Of a stretch of 64,000 nucleotides of DNA, positions 45,671 to 55,116 are shown in pieces. Position 1 is the first letter of the stretch. Each line of letters starts with the position of its first letter. The stretch spans positions 1 to 64,000 of the forward strand of contig JACJXF010000006.1 in assembly GCA_020636775.1 (NCBI GenBank). The letters run 5' to 3'. Made by a program: the position numbers and the translations under genes. The notes beneath the pieces are model-generated. The model saw only the letters and a list, made by a program, of their open reading frames with translations. It was not told where the DNA came from and did not search any database. The DNA is from Bacteroidales bacterium. GTDB taxonomy: Bacteria; Bacteroidota; Bacteroidia; Bacteroidales; GCA-2748055.

Positions 45671-46761
45671 AGGCGCTTGGGCTAAAAATCATTGATCTCT
45701 ATATTATAAAGAAGTTCCTGGGAACATTCGTGTACTCAATCGTGCTCATTCTAGCCCTTGCTGTGATTTTTGACCTTTCTGAAAAAATCGACGACTTTAT
45801 TGAATCGTCGGCGCCTGTGAAAGAGGTGGTGTTCGAATATTATCTGAACTTCATTCCCTATTTTGCAGTTCTCTTCTCTGCTCTCTTTACCTTCATATCA
45901 GTTATTTTCTTTACCTCGAAGATGGCGTATAATACCGAAATCATTGCCATTCTCAGCAGCGGTGTGAGTTTTAGAAGAATGCTGCTTCCTTACTTTATTT
46001 CTGCCAGTATCATTGCTTTTTTTGCTTTTATGCTTAGTAACTTTGTAATCCCCAAAGCCAACAAAACAAAACTTGAATTTGAGGAGAAATACATTCATAA
46101 GCGACCTCAGACATATACCCGTAAAAACATTCACAAGCAGATTGAACCCGGAGTCTTCGTTTATCTGGAAAGTTACAGCACCGTAAGCAATACAGGCTAT
46201 AATTTTTCTATTGAGAAATTCGAGAACGGGAAACTGATTTCAAAAACAATGGCTGATCAGATTGTGTGGGATACTGCCAGCTTAGATTGGCGAATGCGAA
46301 GGTATTATACCAGAGATTTTAATGGTTTGCAGGAAAAGATTACCGAGGGAAATACAAAGGATACTTCCATCAGGCTCGATCCGGCTGATTTTAGCCGAAG
46401 ACTCAATGCCGTCGAAGCTATGTCGTACAATGAACTGAATGAGTTTATCAGCGTCTCACGAATGCAGGGCGAAACCAACCTTGTGGCTTACCTTATTGAG
46501 AAATATAAAAGAACCGCTTTTCCATTTTCAACTTTCATACTCACACTGATCGGGGTGACCGTTTCCTCACGAAAGGTAAGAGGAGGGATTGGTGCGCAGC
46601 TGGGACTGGGACTTGGGATCAGCTTCGGGTATATTTTGTTTATGCAGTTTTCATCACAGTTTGCCATTGGAGGAAGTCTTCCTCCGCTGCTGGCCGTATG
46701 GTTGCCCAACCTGATTTTTGCCGTTGTGGCCCTCTTCCTGTATCGATTTGCACCAAAATAG
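45628..46761 (+). CDS. LptF/LptG family permease of lipopolysaccharide export
   Basis: A 377-residue inner-membrane protein with the YjgP/YjgQ layout: three helices at the N-terminus (GTFVYSIVLILALAVIFDLS, FIPYFAVLFSALFTFISVIF, LLPYFISASIIAFFAFMLSN), a periplasmic beta-jellyroll (about 140-290), and three C-terminal helices (PFSTFILTLIGVTVSSRKVR, LGLGLGISFGYILFMQFSSQ, PLLAVWLPNLIFAVVALFLY). LptF and LptG with LptB2 extract lipopolysaccharide for the LptC-A-D bridge. Sequence alone does not separate F from G; the LKIIDLYIIKKFLGT start is common in Bacteroidota LptG. It overlaps tgt by 43 bp, a pairing I recognise from this phylum. Confidence 0.93.
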   Translation: MEKQHDKKLSHKIIEALGLKIIDLYIIKKFLGTFVYSIVLILALAVIFDLSEKIDDFIESSAPVKEVVFEYYLNFIPYFAVLFSALFTFISVIFFTSKMAYNTEIIAILSSGVSFRRMLLPYFISASIIAFFAFMLSNFVIPKANKTKLEFEEKYIHKRPQTYTRKNIHKQIEPGVFVYLESYSTVSNTGYNFSIEKFENGKLISKTMADQIVWDTASLDWRMRRYYTRDFNGLQEKITEGNTKDTSIRLDPADFSRRLNAVEAMSYNELNEFISVSRMQGETNLVAYLIEKYKRTAFPFSTFILTLIGVTVSSRKVRGGIGAQLGLGLGISFGYILFMQFSSQFAIGGSLPPLLAVWLPNLIFAVVALFLYRFAPK

Positions 46762-47000
46762 ATAAAACGAAAGAAGCTAAATACCTTTTGATTTAATACG
46801 GATTTGAATTTTATCCTTCCTGACGATGATTAATTTTTTCTTATTAAACCAAAGTTCAAGCAATCAGAGCTATACAATCTTAAACAGTCTCTAAATAAGA
46901 AAGACATTTTTTTAAAAGGCGGGGATTTCTTAATCTTGTATCCTCAAATCGGGATTAAATGGGTCATGGAAACTCATAAGTTTAACTAATACAATTGTTT

Positions 47001-48545
47001 ATGCCAGTCAATAAGAAAATTCTTGAATTAAAGAAAAAAAGGGAGCAGGTATTTCTTGGTGGTGGAGAGCAGGCAATACAGAAGCAGAATGCCATGGGAA
47101 AACTTACCGCCAGAGAGAGAATAGTTGCTCTGCTGGATAAAGAATCCTTTAATGAATATGATTTATTTGTAGAACATGATGCGCGTGATTTCGACATGGA
47201 GAAAAAAACCCTCCATGGCGATGGTGTTATAATCGGCACAGGAACCATTCATGGTAAACCTGTGTGTATTTTCGCTCAGGACTTTACCGTTGCCGGAGGT
47301 TCACTGGGTTCCATGCATGCCCGTAAAATTACCAAGATCATGGATCACTCCCTTAAGATGAGGATGCCACTGATTGGTATTAATGATTCCGGAGGAGCTC
47401 GTATTCAGGAAGGTGTAAATTCGCTGGCTGGTTATGGGGAAATATTTTTCAGGAACACCCTTGCATCCGGTGTGATACCTCAGATTTCTGTTATACTTGG
47501 CCCTTGTGCAGGTGGAGCAGTTTATTCTCCGGCACTAACCGATTTCGTATTTGTTGTCGACAAAATATCGAAAATGTTTATTACAGGCCCGGAGGTTATC
47601 AAAACTGTTCTGGGTGAAGAAATCTCCATGGAGGAGCTTGGAGGAGCACGCGTTCATGCTGAAATAACAGGAAACGCTCATTTCTTTGCATTAAGCGAAG
47701 AGGAGTGTTTTAGCCAGATTAAAAAACTCCTTACTTTCCTCCCCTGGAGCAATACGGAAAGATCAATAGTAACGGAACCAAAACTTCCGAAGAAGAATTT
47801 TAAAATTACCAGTATTGTCCCTGAAGATGCCAGACAGCCTTATGATGTGAGAAATGTTGTGAGAAGTCTGGTTGATGATTCTGATTTTCTTGAAATTCAG
47901 GAATTATGGGCTGCAAACATAGTTATTGGCTTTGGAAAAATTAATGGAGGAACCGTTGGTTTTGTGTGCAATCAGCCACTGGTGCTCGCCGGTGTTCTTG
48001 ATGTTGACTCTTCCGACAAAGCAGCCCGTTTTATCAGGTTCTGTGATGCCTTTAATATTCCTATTGTTACGCTGGTTGACCTGCCGGGGTATTTGCCCGG
48101 AGTTGATCAGGAACATGCCGGTGTTATAAGACACGGAGCAAAGATTCTCTATTCCTACAGCGAGGCTACAGTGCCAAAAATTACTGTTATCCTGAGGAAG
48201 GCGTATGGAGGTGGTTATATTGCCATGAACTCCCGACATCTCAGAGCCGACTTTGTATTTGCATGGCCATCAGCAGAAATTGCCGTTATGGGTCCTGAAG
48301 GTGCTGCAAATATTATTTTCAAAAAGGAAATCACAACTGCTGAGGACCCTGAAAAGATGAGAGCTCAGAAGGTGGAGGAGTATAAAGAGAAGTTTGCGAA
48401 CCCATATGTAGCTGCGGCAAAAGGTTATATCGATTCAGTAATAGAACCGGGTGAAACAAGAAATATGCTTACCCATGCCATTGAGGTATCCCTTAGAAAA
48501 GAAATCGGTATGCCCAAAAAGAAACATGGTATTCCACCTTTTTAA
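47001..48545 (+). CDS. Acyl-CoA carboxyltransferase subunit, methylmalonyl-CoA decarboxylase alpha-like
   Basis: A 514-residue carboxyltransferase paralogue of the 26-kb gene: INDSGGARIQEGVNSLAGYG, GPCAGGAVYSPALTDFVFVV, LVDLPGYLPGVDQEHAGVIR and MGPEGAANIIFKKEI. The specificity position is Ile407 (GGGYIAMNSRHL), which fits methylmalonyl-CoA decarboxylase/transcarboxylase subunits (AMN-type motif) or acetyl-CoA-type enzymes, whereas the first paralogue has Cys. I start at ATG 47001, two codons inside a TTG-opened frame. Only a biotin protein follows (12 bp away); there is no biotin carboxylase, so it may act as a decarboxylase/transcarboxylase or borrow the carboxylase from the other operon. 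Confidence 0.9.
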   Translation: MPVNKKILELKKKREQVFLGGGEQAIQKQNAMGKLTARERIVALLDKESFNEYDLFVEHDARDFDMEKKTLHGDGVIIGTGTIHGKPVCIFAQDFTVAGGSLGSMHARKITKIMDHSLKMRMPLIGINDSGGARIQEGVNSLAGYGEIFFRNTLASGVIPQISVILGPCAGGAVYSPALTDFVFVVDKISKMFITGPEVIKTVLGEEISMEELGGARVHAEITGNAHFFALSEEECFSQIKKLLTFLPWSNTERSIVTEPKLPKKNFKITSIVPEDARQPYDVRNVVRSLVDDSDFLEIQELWAANIVIGFGKINGGTVGFVCNQPLVLAGVLDVDSSDKAARFIRFCDAFNIPIVTLVDLPGYLPGVDQEHAGVIRHGAKILYSYSEATVPKITVILRKAYGGGYIAMNSRHLRADFVFAWPSAEIAVMGPEGAANIIFKKEITTAEDPEKMRAQKVEEYKEKFANPYVAAAKGYIDSVIEPGETRNMLTHAIEVSLRKEIGMPKKKHGIPPF

Positions 48546-48557
48546 TCTCTTTCAAAA

Positions 48558-48938
48558 ATGGCAAACAGTAAAACCGTAAAACAGGCAAAAGCCGGTAAAA
48601 AGAACATTCCCAGTCCATGCGATGAAAAAGGTATGAATTGTAAACCTTTGCAAATTGAGGAAACGATTTACAATACTCAGTATACAAAGAAGTTTGAAAA
48701 CCGGAAATTCTATCAGCCGGTTGATCCCAATAAGATTCTGGCATATATTCCCGGGACTATTCTCAAAATCTTTGTTAAGGAGGGGACTGTTTTAAAAGCC
48801 GGAGATTCCATCCTCATTCTGGAAGCAATGAAAATGAGAAATGTGGTTACAATGCCTTTTAATGGCAAACTCAGGAAAATTTATGTTAAAGAGGGAGATA
48901 TTGTAGCTAAGAATTTTTTGATTGCTGAAATAGAATAA
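48558..48938 (+). CDS. Biotin-attachment (carrier) protein, second module
   Basis: A 126-residue protein. The C-terminal 70 residues are a biotinyl domain with Lys92 in ILEAMKMRNVVTMPF as the attachment site, after AYIPGTILKIFVKEGTVLKA. Residues 1-55 are a Lys-rich, low-complexity leader with two cysteines (SPCDEKGMNCK) whose role is unclear. It is shorter than the carrier at 29.2 kb (178 residues) and lacks its docking domain. It follows the second carboxyltransferase by 12 bp and is followed by a bidirectional terminator, so the operon ends here without a biotin carboxylase. Confidence 0.93.
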   Translation: MANSKTVKQAKAGKKNIPSPCDEKGMNCKPLQIEETIYNTQYTKKFENRKFYQPVDPNKILAYIPGTILKIFVKEGTVLKAGDSILILEAMKMRNVVTMPFNGKLRKIYVKEGDIVAKNFLIAEIE

Positions 48939-48956
48939 ACTAATACTTCAAAAGTT

Positions 48957-48993
48957 AAAAAGGGGATGGCAGAAATGTTCATTCCCTTTTTTT
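48957..48993. terminator. Bidirectional terminator between the biotin carrier and ispE
   Basis: AAAAAGGGGATG and CATTCCCTTTTT form a 12-bp stem with one G-U pair; T-runs follow on both strands. It serves the plus-strand biotin gene and the minus-strand ispE gene, which converge. Confidence 0.85.
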
Positions 48994-49002
48994 ATGCTGG
49001 AA

Positions 49003-49818
49003 TCATTGAAGTTTAGCATGAAATATCAGGTACTTTCTCAAACCGGAGGGGATGACATAATTCTCTCCGAAAAGGCCATAAACAGCTGAGCCGCTTCCGG
49101 TCATTGAAACATAAACTGCACCGGCCCTGTACAACTCTGTTTTCAGATTCTCCAGCTCGGGAAATTTACGAAATACGGTATTTTCAAAATCATTTTTAAG
49201 ATGTTCCTTCCAGACAGAAAACTCTTTATTATAAATTGAAAATAGTTTTTCTCTTGACGCGTCCGGGACCACACCTTCATAAGCTTCCCTGGTTGAAACA
49301 GGAAAGCCCGGAAAAAATAATGCCAGATGAAGATTCTCATTCATATTGTTCACCGGTTCGAGAATTTCTCCTCTCCCGTATGCGATCGCTGACTGGTTAT
49401 CAATAAAGAAAGCACAGTCAGATCCCAGCTCAGTGGCATTGCTCAGGAGTTCCTGCTTTGAAAGATTCAAATGGAAGTATTCATTCAGTCCTTTAAGCAT
49501 AAATGCAGCATCTGACGATCCTCCACCCAGTCCTGCCCCGGAAGGAATAAGCTTATGCAGGTGGATTTTAAGGGCGGGGAGATGGTGATCTTCAGCAAGT
49601 CTTGCATATGCCCGGTATACCAGGTTTTCTTTCATCTCCCCGGTAATCTCAATACCACTCAGCTTCAGCTCAGTGACCTCTTCGCCGGATGGCAAAAACT
49701 CGAGTATATCACAAAGTCCGATTGGAAGCATGATGGTTTCAATATTGTGGAAATTATCCTCTCGTTTTGAAAGCACATGCAGGCCAAGATTAATTTTTGC
49801 ATTGGGGAACAGGATCAT
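49003..49818 (-). CDS. ispE: 4-diphosphocytidyl-2-C-methyl-D-erythritol kinase
   Basis: A 271-residue GHMP kinase of the non-mevalonate isoprenoid pathway, phosphorylating CDP-methylerythritol. The N-terminus FPNAKINLGLHVLSKREDNF is the family start, the ATP loop is LIPSGAGLGGGSSDAAFMLK, and VSMTGSGSAVYGLF is the C-terminal GHMP block. I start at ATG 49818 (MILFPNAKINLGL) instead of the longer frame to 49884, because other IspE proteins begin exactly here and the 22 extra residues look non-conserved. No other isoprenoid gene is adjacent. It converges with the biotin carrier at a shared terminator. Confidence 0.96.
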   Translation of the reverse strand: MILFPNAKINLGLHVLSKREDNFHNIETIMLPIGLCDILEFLPSGEEVTELKLSGIEITGEMKENLVYRAYARLAEDHHLPALKIHLHKLIPSGAGLGGGSSDAAFMLKGLNEYFHLNLSKQELLSNATELGSDCAFFIDNQSAIAYGRGEILEPVNNMNENLHLALFFPGFPVSTREAYEGVVPDASREKLFSIYNKEFSVWKEHLKNDFENTVFRKFPELENLKTELYRAGAVYVSMTGSGSAVYGLFGENYVIPSGLRKYLIFHAKLQ

Positions 49819-50048
49819 AAAATTTGATGTTTTCGTAAAATTAACTTTTCCGGGGAACAAAAAAAACCGGTTAAGCGGTAACACACCATTCGTATTTTAA
49901 TGCAGGCAATAGGATCTGAGAGGCAGCAGAATTTTTTGTTTGCCTCTGATTATTTATTGGGCGCTTAATTTATATCCTGATCTTAATTTTTTTATTCACA
50001 ATCCGGAAACTTAAACTATAAAATGTTAGAAAAAGGAATCGATTTTTC

Positions 50049-50056
50049 TAACTTTG
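50049..50056 (+). promoter_or_regulatory. dnaB -7 box (TAACTTTG)
   Basis: TAACTTTG matches TAnnTTTG and lies 23 bp before the dnaB ATG. A clear -33 TTTG is not seen. Confidence 0.45.
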
Positions 50057-50079
50057 GATGCTAAACATCAGAAATTTCC

Positions 50080-51603
50080 ATGGCCGCTAAGAACCCCAGA
50101 AAAGAGACAGCTGTTGCTAAAATTTTGCCGGACTATGGTCGTATGCCGCCTCAGGCCGTCGACCTGGAAGAGGCAGTACTGGGTGCCATAATGCTTGAGA
50201 AAGATGCGGTAATTGCTGTACTGGATATTCTCAAACCTGAAAGCTTTTACAAGGAAGCACATCAAAAATTATACAGGGCTATCGTCGATCTTTCCATGAG
50301 GGAAGAGCCTATTGATATCCTGACCGTTACTGAGGAACTTAAGAAAAAGGAGCTTCTGGCTGAAGTGGGTGGGGCACTTTATATCACCCAGCTTACGAGT
50401 CGAGTTGCCTCCGCTGCCCACCTGGAATACCATGCCAGGATTGTGGCCCAAAAATATATTCAGCGTGAGCTCATTCGCGTTACCTCCGAGATACAGGCCC
50501 GGGCTTACGATGAATCCTATGATGTCGACGAACTACTCGATTTTTCCGAAGCCCAGTTATTTGAGATTGCTGAAGGAAACATCAAGAAGGAAACCGCAAA
50601 AATCAACCAGCTCATTAAGGAAGCTATCCACCAGATTGAAGAAGCATCCAAGAGGGAAGATGCCCTTAGCGGTGTGCCTTCAGGATTTACAAAGCTCGAC
50701 CGGTTAACTTCCGGCTGGCAGCGTTCCGATCTGATAATTATTGCAGCCCGTCCATCTATGGGTAAAACCGCTTTCGTTCTTTCTATGGCCCGCAATATGG
50801 CTGTTGAACATAAGCGACCCGTTGCTCTTTTCTCCCTGGAAATGTCTTCTATACAGCTGGTAAACCGACTTATAGTTGCTGAAACCGAATTGCCTTCCGA
50901 CCGGATAAGAAACGGACGACTGGAGCAGTATGAGTGGGAGCAGCTGGAATACAGGATTAAAGGACTTATTGAAGCACCAATTTATATCGATGATACTCCT
51001 GCTATCTCCATCTATGAAATAAGAGCCAAATGCCGGCGTCTCAAAAACCTTTATGACATTCAGGTTATTATTATCGACTACCTTCAGCTTATGAGTGGTT
51101 CCGGTGATTCAAAAGGTAACAGGGAGCAGGAGGTAAGTACGATTTCACGCGCATTGAAAGGGATAGCCAAGGAACTCGACGTGCCTATAATTGCTCTCTC
51201 CCAGCTTAACCGAAGCGTCGAACTGCGTTCCGGAAACAAGAGACCGCAGCTTTCCGACCTGAGGGAGTCAGGTGCCATTGAGCAGGATGCCGATATCGTT
51301 TGTTTTATTCACCGCCCGGAAAAATATAATATGGATGTGGATGAGCAGGGGAATTCATTGAAGGGTATTGCAGAAATTATCATGGCCAAGCACAGGAACG
51401 GGGCAATTGGTGATATTACCCTTCGATTCAGGGAAGATTTTGCCAAGTTTACTGAGCTTGAGGAAATATCTCCGGTATTTGAAGAAGAGTCCGGTAAACC
51501 GGTGGTTACCTTCGGATCCAAGATGAATGAAGACTTTAAGAAGGGCAGGGACACTTCCTTTGATATTGGTCAGGGCGGGGGATTTGAAGATCAGCCTTTC
51601 TGA
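50080..51603 (+). CDS. dnaB: Replicative DNA helicase
   Basis: A 507-residue hexameric helicase. The N-terminal primase-interaction domain (residues 20-125; PPQAVDLEEAVLGAIMLEKD) is followed by the RecA-like motor: GFTKLDRLTSGWQRSDLIII, Walker A ARPSMGKTAFVLSMA, ALFSLEMSSIQLVNRLI and VIIIDYLQLMSG (Walker B), then ALSQLNRSVELR and SGAIEQDADIV. No intein or insertion is present and the length is normal. The C-terminal 25 residues (FKKGRDTSFDIGQGGGFED) are glycine-rich and not conserved. It is single and not grouped with other replication genes here. Confidence 0.97.
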   Translation: MAAKNPRKETAVAKILPDYGRMPPQAVDLEEAVLGAIMLEKDAVIAVLDILKPESFYKEAHQKLYRAIVDLSMREEPIDILTVTEELKKKELLAEVGGALYITQLTSRVASAAHLEYHARIVAQKYIQRELIRVTSEIQARAYDESYDVDELLDFSEAQLFEIAEGNIKKETAKINQLIKEAIHQIEEASKREDALSGVPSGFTKLDRLTSGWQRSDLIIIAARPSMGKTAFVLSMARNMAVEHKRPVALFSLEMSSIQLVNRLIVAETELPSDRIRNGRLEQYEWEQLEYRIKGLIEAPIYIDDTPAISIYEIRAKCRRLKNLYDIQVIIIDYLQLMSGSGDSKGNREQEVSTISRALKGIAKELDVPIIALSQLNRSVELRSGNKRPQLSDLRESGAIEQDADIVCFIHRPEKYNMDVDEQGNSLKGIAEIIMAKHRNGAIGDITLRFREDFAKFTELEEISPVFEEESGKPVVTFGSKMNEDFKKGRDTSFDIGQGGGFEDQPF

Positions 51604-51618
51604 TAAATGATCCGGTTT

Positions 51619-52311
51619 TTACAGAATATCTTTTAATTCAATCAGCGATTGAATCTCAAAGCTGGGATCTTCATTATGAGCCAGCTTTTCAGGATTGAAA
51701 TAAACCTGATCAATGCCGTAGCTTTTGGCTCCCAGAATATCTACTTCAAGATCGTCGCCAATCATCAGACTTTCCGATTTGCGCGCGTTTACTGAATTCA
51801 GGGCCCATTGAAATATTTTTGGATGAGGCTTGTTATACCCAATGGTCTCAGAAGTGAAGACCGTATGGAAGTACTTCTGCAAATCACAATTCCTGAGCTT
51901 GCTAAACTGGGTTTCACGAAAACCATTCGTCAAAATATATAAGGGATATTTTTTTTGCAGATAGCTTAATATCTCATGTGTATAGGGAAAAATAATTGTT
52001 TTCTCCGTACTCAGGCTAAGGTAATCCTCGCCAATTTCTCTGGCAAGTTCAGGATTCTCAATTTTAACATCAAGAAGTGCCAGTTCGAAACGTAGAGAGC
52101 GCAGAAGGTCTTTCTTTATCTTCCCCTCCCGGTATCTTTCCCACAACAAATCATTGTGTTTATGATAAATATTCACGAAGGTTTCAGGGGATTCAAAATA
52201 TCTCCCTAGCTGATGATTTTCATAAATATCATTCAGTGCAGCCCGTGAATTGGCATCAAAATCCCACAGAGTACGGTCAAGATCTAAAAATATGTGCTTG
52301 TATGTTTTCAT
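51619..52311 (-). CDS. HAD-family 5'-nucleotidase, YjjG-like
   Basis: A 230-residue haloacid-dehalogenase phosphatase of the YjjG branch, which removes phosphate from non-canonical pyrimidine nucleotides. Motif I is IFLDLDRTLWDFDANSRAAL (nucleophile Asp plus Asp two residues on), motif II is LYILTNGFRETQFSKL, and motif III/IV is SLMIGDDLEVDILGAKSYGI. The large helical cap between motifs I and II is typical. Substrate choice is inferred from family resemblance only. It converges with dnaB (15 bp between the stops) and is transcribed from the 190-bp gap shared with the DEAD-box gene. Confidence 0.9.
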   Translation of the reverse strand: MKTYKHIFLDLDRTLWDFDANSRAALNDIYENHQLGRYFESPETFVNIYHKHNDLLWERYREGKIKKDLLRSLRFELALLDVKIENPELAREIGEDYLSLSTEKTIIFPYTHEILSYLQKKYPLYILTNGFRETQFSKLRNCDLQKYFHTVFTSETIGYNKPHPKIFQWALNSVNARKSESLMIGDDLEVDILGAKSYGIDQVYFNPEKLAHNEDPSFEIQSLIELKDIL

Positions 52312-52499
52312 TGTCAGGATTGCAAAAATAAGATTTTTAGCGGATAATTTGCCTTTCGCTAAAGAAGCAGAGAAATTACCTACCTTTATGCCGGATATTA
52401 TCCCTGAAAAAAAAAGGGAGATATTCTAAGTAAATTGCATATCAGCAAATTCCTTAAACCATTGATTGAGATAATCACGAAAAAACAACGGAAGAAAAA

Positions 52500-53627
52500 G
52501 TGTCAGAATTTAAACAGTTTAATTTTAAAGATGAAGTTTTCCAGGGCATAGATGCTATGGGATACGAAAAGCCAACTCCCATACAGATTGAGGCTATTCC
52601 GGCCATTATGGAAGGCAAGGATGTCCTCGGTTGTGCTCAGACGGGTACCGGTAAAACAGCAGCCTTCTTACTCCCGATTCTGAATCGCTTGTGCGACAAG
52701 GATATCGAGGGAGATAAAATCTATACCATGATAATTGTTCCGACCCGTGAGCTTGCTCTTCAAATAGATCAGCAGCTTGAAGGTTTTGGATATTTCATGA
52801 ATCTGAGTTTTATATCCGTTTATGGAGGCGGAGATTCCTCCACCTGGGAACAGCAAAAAACAGCTCTGGTAATGGGCGCTGAAATTGTAATTGCCACCCC
52901 GGGACGATTACTCTCCCATCTCGCTCTTGGCTATGTCGATCTGTCACATCTCGAATGTCTGATCCTCGATGAGGCCGACCGGATGCTCGATATGGGTTTC
53001 TATGATGATATCATGACGATTATCAAGCTTCTGCCAAAAAAGCGGCAAAATCTGCTGTTTTCGGCTACCATGCCTTCACGGATCAGAACCATGGCGAAAA
53101 CTATTCTCAAAAATCCGGTACAGATCGATATCGCTGCATCAAAGCCTGCTGACGGCGCCATACAAGGTGTTTATATGCTGGAAGAACAGCAAAAACTTGA
53201 CAAAATCGTAGAGCTTTTTTCCAAGGATGAAGTAGCAGGAGCCATCGTCTTTGCTTCATCAAAAATCAGGGTAAAAGAGATCAACTCTGCACTTAAAAAA
53301 CTTAAGCTGAGTGTGGCCGCAATTCATTCCGACCTGGATCAGAAGGAAAGAGAACAGGTAATGCGTGATTTTAAAAACCGGAAACTGCAGATACTGGTTG
53401 CAACCGATATTATTTCCCGTGGGATCGATGTGGAAGGACTCGATCTTATTATAAACTACGATGTGCCGCGAGATCCTGAAGATTATATTCATCGCATCGG
53501 AAGAACCGCCAGGGCCGAAAAATCGGGTGTGGCACTTACTTTTGTGAGTAAAAAGGATATCGGAGGACTTAAAAAAATTGAGAGATTTCTCGGAAAACAA
53601 TTATTTAAAATTCCCTCAGGAAGTTAA
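52500..53627 (+). CDS. DEAD-box ATP-dependent RNA helicase, short form
   Basis: A 375-residue helicase core with all motifs: Q motif GYEKPTPIQIEAI, motif I GCAQTGTGKTAAFLL, Ia PTRELALQ, Ib IATPGRLLSHL, II LDEADRMLDMGF, III LLFSATMPSR, V VATDIISRGIDVEGL and VI YIHRIGRTARAEKSG. It ends soon after motif VI, without the basic or RNA-binding tail of RhlE/DeaD proteins, so it is close to the minimal helicase. The start codon is GTG (52500): the family-type N-terminus MSEFKQFNFKDEVFQGID begins there and no ATG occurs before the Q motif. Role: RNA unwinding in ribosome assembly or mRNA decay. Confidence 0.95.
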   Translation: MSEFKQFNFKDEVFQGIDAMGYEKPTPIQIEAIPAIMEGKDVLGCAQTGTGKTAAFLLPILNRLCDKDIEGDKIYTMIIVPTRELALQIDQQLEGFGYFMNLSFISVYGGGDSSTWEQQKTALVMGAEIVIATPGRLLSHLALGYVDLSHLECLILDEADRMLDMGFYDDIMTIIKLLPKKRQNLLFSATMPSRIRTMAKTILKNPVQIDIAASKPADGAIQGVYMLEEQQKLDKIVELFSKDEVAGAIVFASSKIRVKEINSALKKLKLSVAAIHSDLDQKEREQVMRDFKNRKLQILVATDIISRGIDVEGLDLIINYDVPRDPEDYIHRIGRTARAEKSGVALTFVSKKDIGGLKKIERFLGKQLFKIPSGS

Positions 53628-53766
53628 TTTCCGGACTTATATTTATTAAAACAGATTCCTTTTTTGCTGCATTTCATTACTTCTTATGACTGATAATTAT
53701 TGGTCTTTCTGGCCCGGTTTTAGCTTTTTTCTTATAACTTTAGCTTCCTAAAACTCATTGTGGAAA

Positions 53767-55086
53767 ATGAATTTCATTGAATTATTAGCTGGAATTGGAA
53801 TTGGAGCCCTGCTTAGCTGGATTGTCATGAAAATGATTTCAGGGAATCAGCTTGCTGTATCAAAGAGCAGGGAGGAAGGACTTGAAAACCAATTGGAGGA
53901 GACTAAAGAGCTTCTTAAGAGCAGGGATGAACAATTGCTGAAAGCGACTTCCGAACTTTCGGCCTCCGTTAATGAGAATAAAAATCTGGCTGAAAAACTG
54001 AATCTTCAGAAAGATGAAATCCGGCTATTGTATGAAAAGATGAATATTGAGTTTAAGAATCTGGCCAACGAAATCCTGGAAGAGAAATCAAAGAAGTTTA
54101 CCCAGCAGAATAAGGAAAATATCGATTCCATTCTTAAACCTCTGACCGAGAAAATCAAGGATTTTGAGAAGAAGGTGGAAGATGCTTATGTTGAGGAGAC
54201 CAAACAGCGATTTTCACTTAAGGAAGAGGTTAAAAAACTTGCTGATCTGAACCTGAAAGTCAGTGAAGAGGCTAAGAACCTCACCCGCGCGCTCAAAGGA
54301 GAGAGCAAGACACAGGGAAATTGGGGAGAGATGATTCTTGAAAGTATACTTGAGAAATCAGGGCTTGTAAAAGACAGGCAGTACTTCGTCCAGCAAAACC
54401 TGAAGGATGAGGAGGGTAAAAACCAGCGGCCCGACATTGTGGTCGAATATCCGGGTGAACGCTATGTGATCGTTGATTCGAAAGTATCACTCACAGCCTA
54501 TGAACGCTATTTTTCAGCTGAAGATAAGCAGGATCAGGAAAAGTACCTTACAGAACACCTTTTATCCATCAAAAACCATATTATTTCTCTTAGCCGGAAA
54601 AATTACCAGGAACTTTATGATGTAAAAGCACTTGATTTTGTAATGCTATTCCTTCCGGTCGAACCAGCCTATCTGGTGGCAGTTGAGAGAGACCCCGAAT
54701 TATGGAATTTTGCCTACGAAAAGCGAATTCTATTAATGAGTCCTACAAACCTTATTGCTGCGCTTAAAATGATCTCAAGCCTTTGGCGTCAGGAGTTCCA
54801 GAATCGCAATGCGAGGGAAATTGCCAAGAAAAGCGGAGAGCTGCTGGACAAATTTTATGGTCTTCTTGAGGATCTTTCTGATGTCGGGAACAAACTCAAG
54901 TCAACACAGAAATCATACGATTCTTCGATGAAGAAGCTAAGTGAGGGTAACGGGAATCTGATAAAAAGAGCAAAGGACATTGAACAACTGGGAGCCAGGC
55001 CGCTAAAGTCGGCTCCTAAACAATTCAGAGAGGAAAGCGAGTCTGAGGGAGAAGATGAGACAGATACCGAGGATCAGGGAATTTAG
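53767..55086 (+). CDS. rmuC: RmuC-like DNA recombination protein
   Basis: A 439-residue protein. A membrane anchor (FIELLAGIGIGALLSWIVMK) is followed by a coiled coil (about residues 25-170) and the RmuC domain with a restriction-endonuclease-like core: QGNWGEMILESILEKSGLV, PDIVVEYPGERYVIVDSKVS then LTAYERY, and VMLFLPVEPAYLVAV. RmuC limits inversions at short inverted repeats in E. coli; the biochemical activity is not settled. The tail is acidic (EESESEGEDETDTED). I start at ATG 53767 rather than the TTG at 53758. Its presence is notable beside the many inverted repeats of this genome, but a link is speculative. Confidence 0.93.
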   Translation: MNFIELLAGIGIGALLSWIVMKMISGNQLAVSKSREEGLENQLEETKELLKSRDEQLLKATSELSASVNENKNLAEKLNLQKDEIRLLYEKMNIEFKNLANEILEEKSKKFTQQNKENIDSILKPLTEKIKDFEKKVEDAYVEETKQRFSLKEEVKKLADLNLKVSEEAKNLTRALKGESKTQGNWGEMILESILEKSGLVKDRQYFVQQNLKDEEGKNQRPDIVVEYPGERYVIVDSKVSLTAYERYFSAEDKQDQEKYLTEHLLSIKNHIISLSRKNYQELYDVKALDFVMLFLPVEPAYLVAVERDPELWNFAYEKRILLMSPTNLIAALKMISSLWRQEFQNRNAREIAKKSGELLDKFYGLLEDLSDVGNKLKSTQKSYDSSMKKLSEGNGNLIKRAKDIEQLGARPLKSAPKQFREESESEGEDETDTEDQGI

Positions 55087-55116
55087 TAAAATCATTGTTT
55101 AGGATAGCTTATTTGT

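Noticed and set aside
53758..53766. TTG start for RmuC three codons upstream
   Set aside because: The ATG at 53767 gives the expected membrane anchor directly, and nothing supports the TTG.
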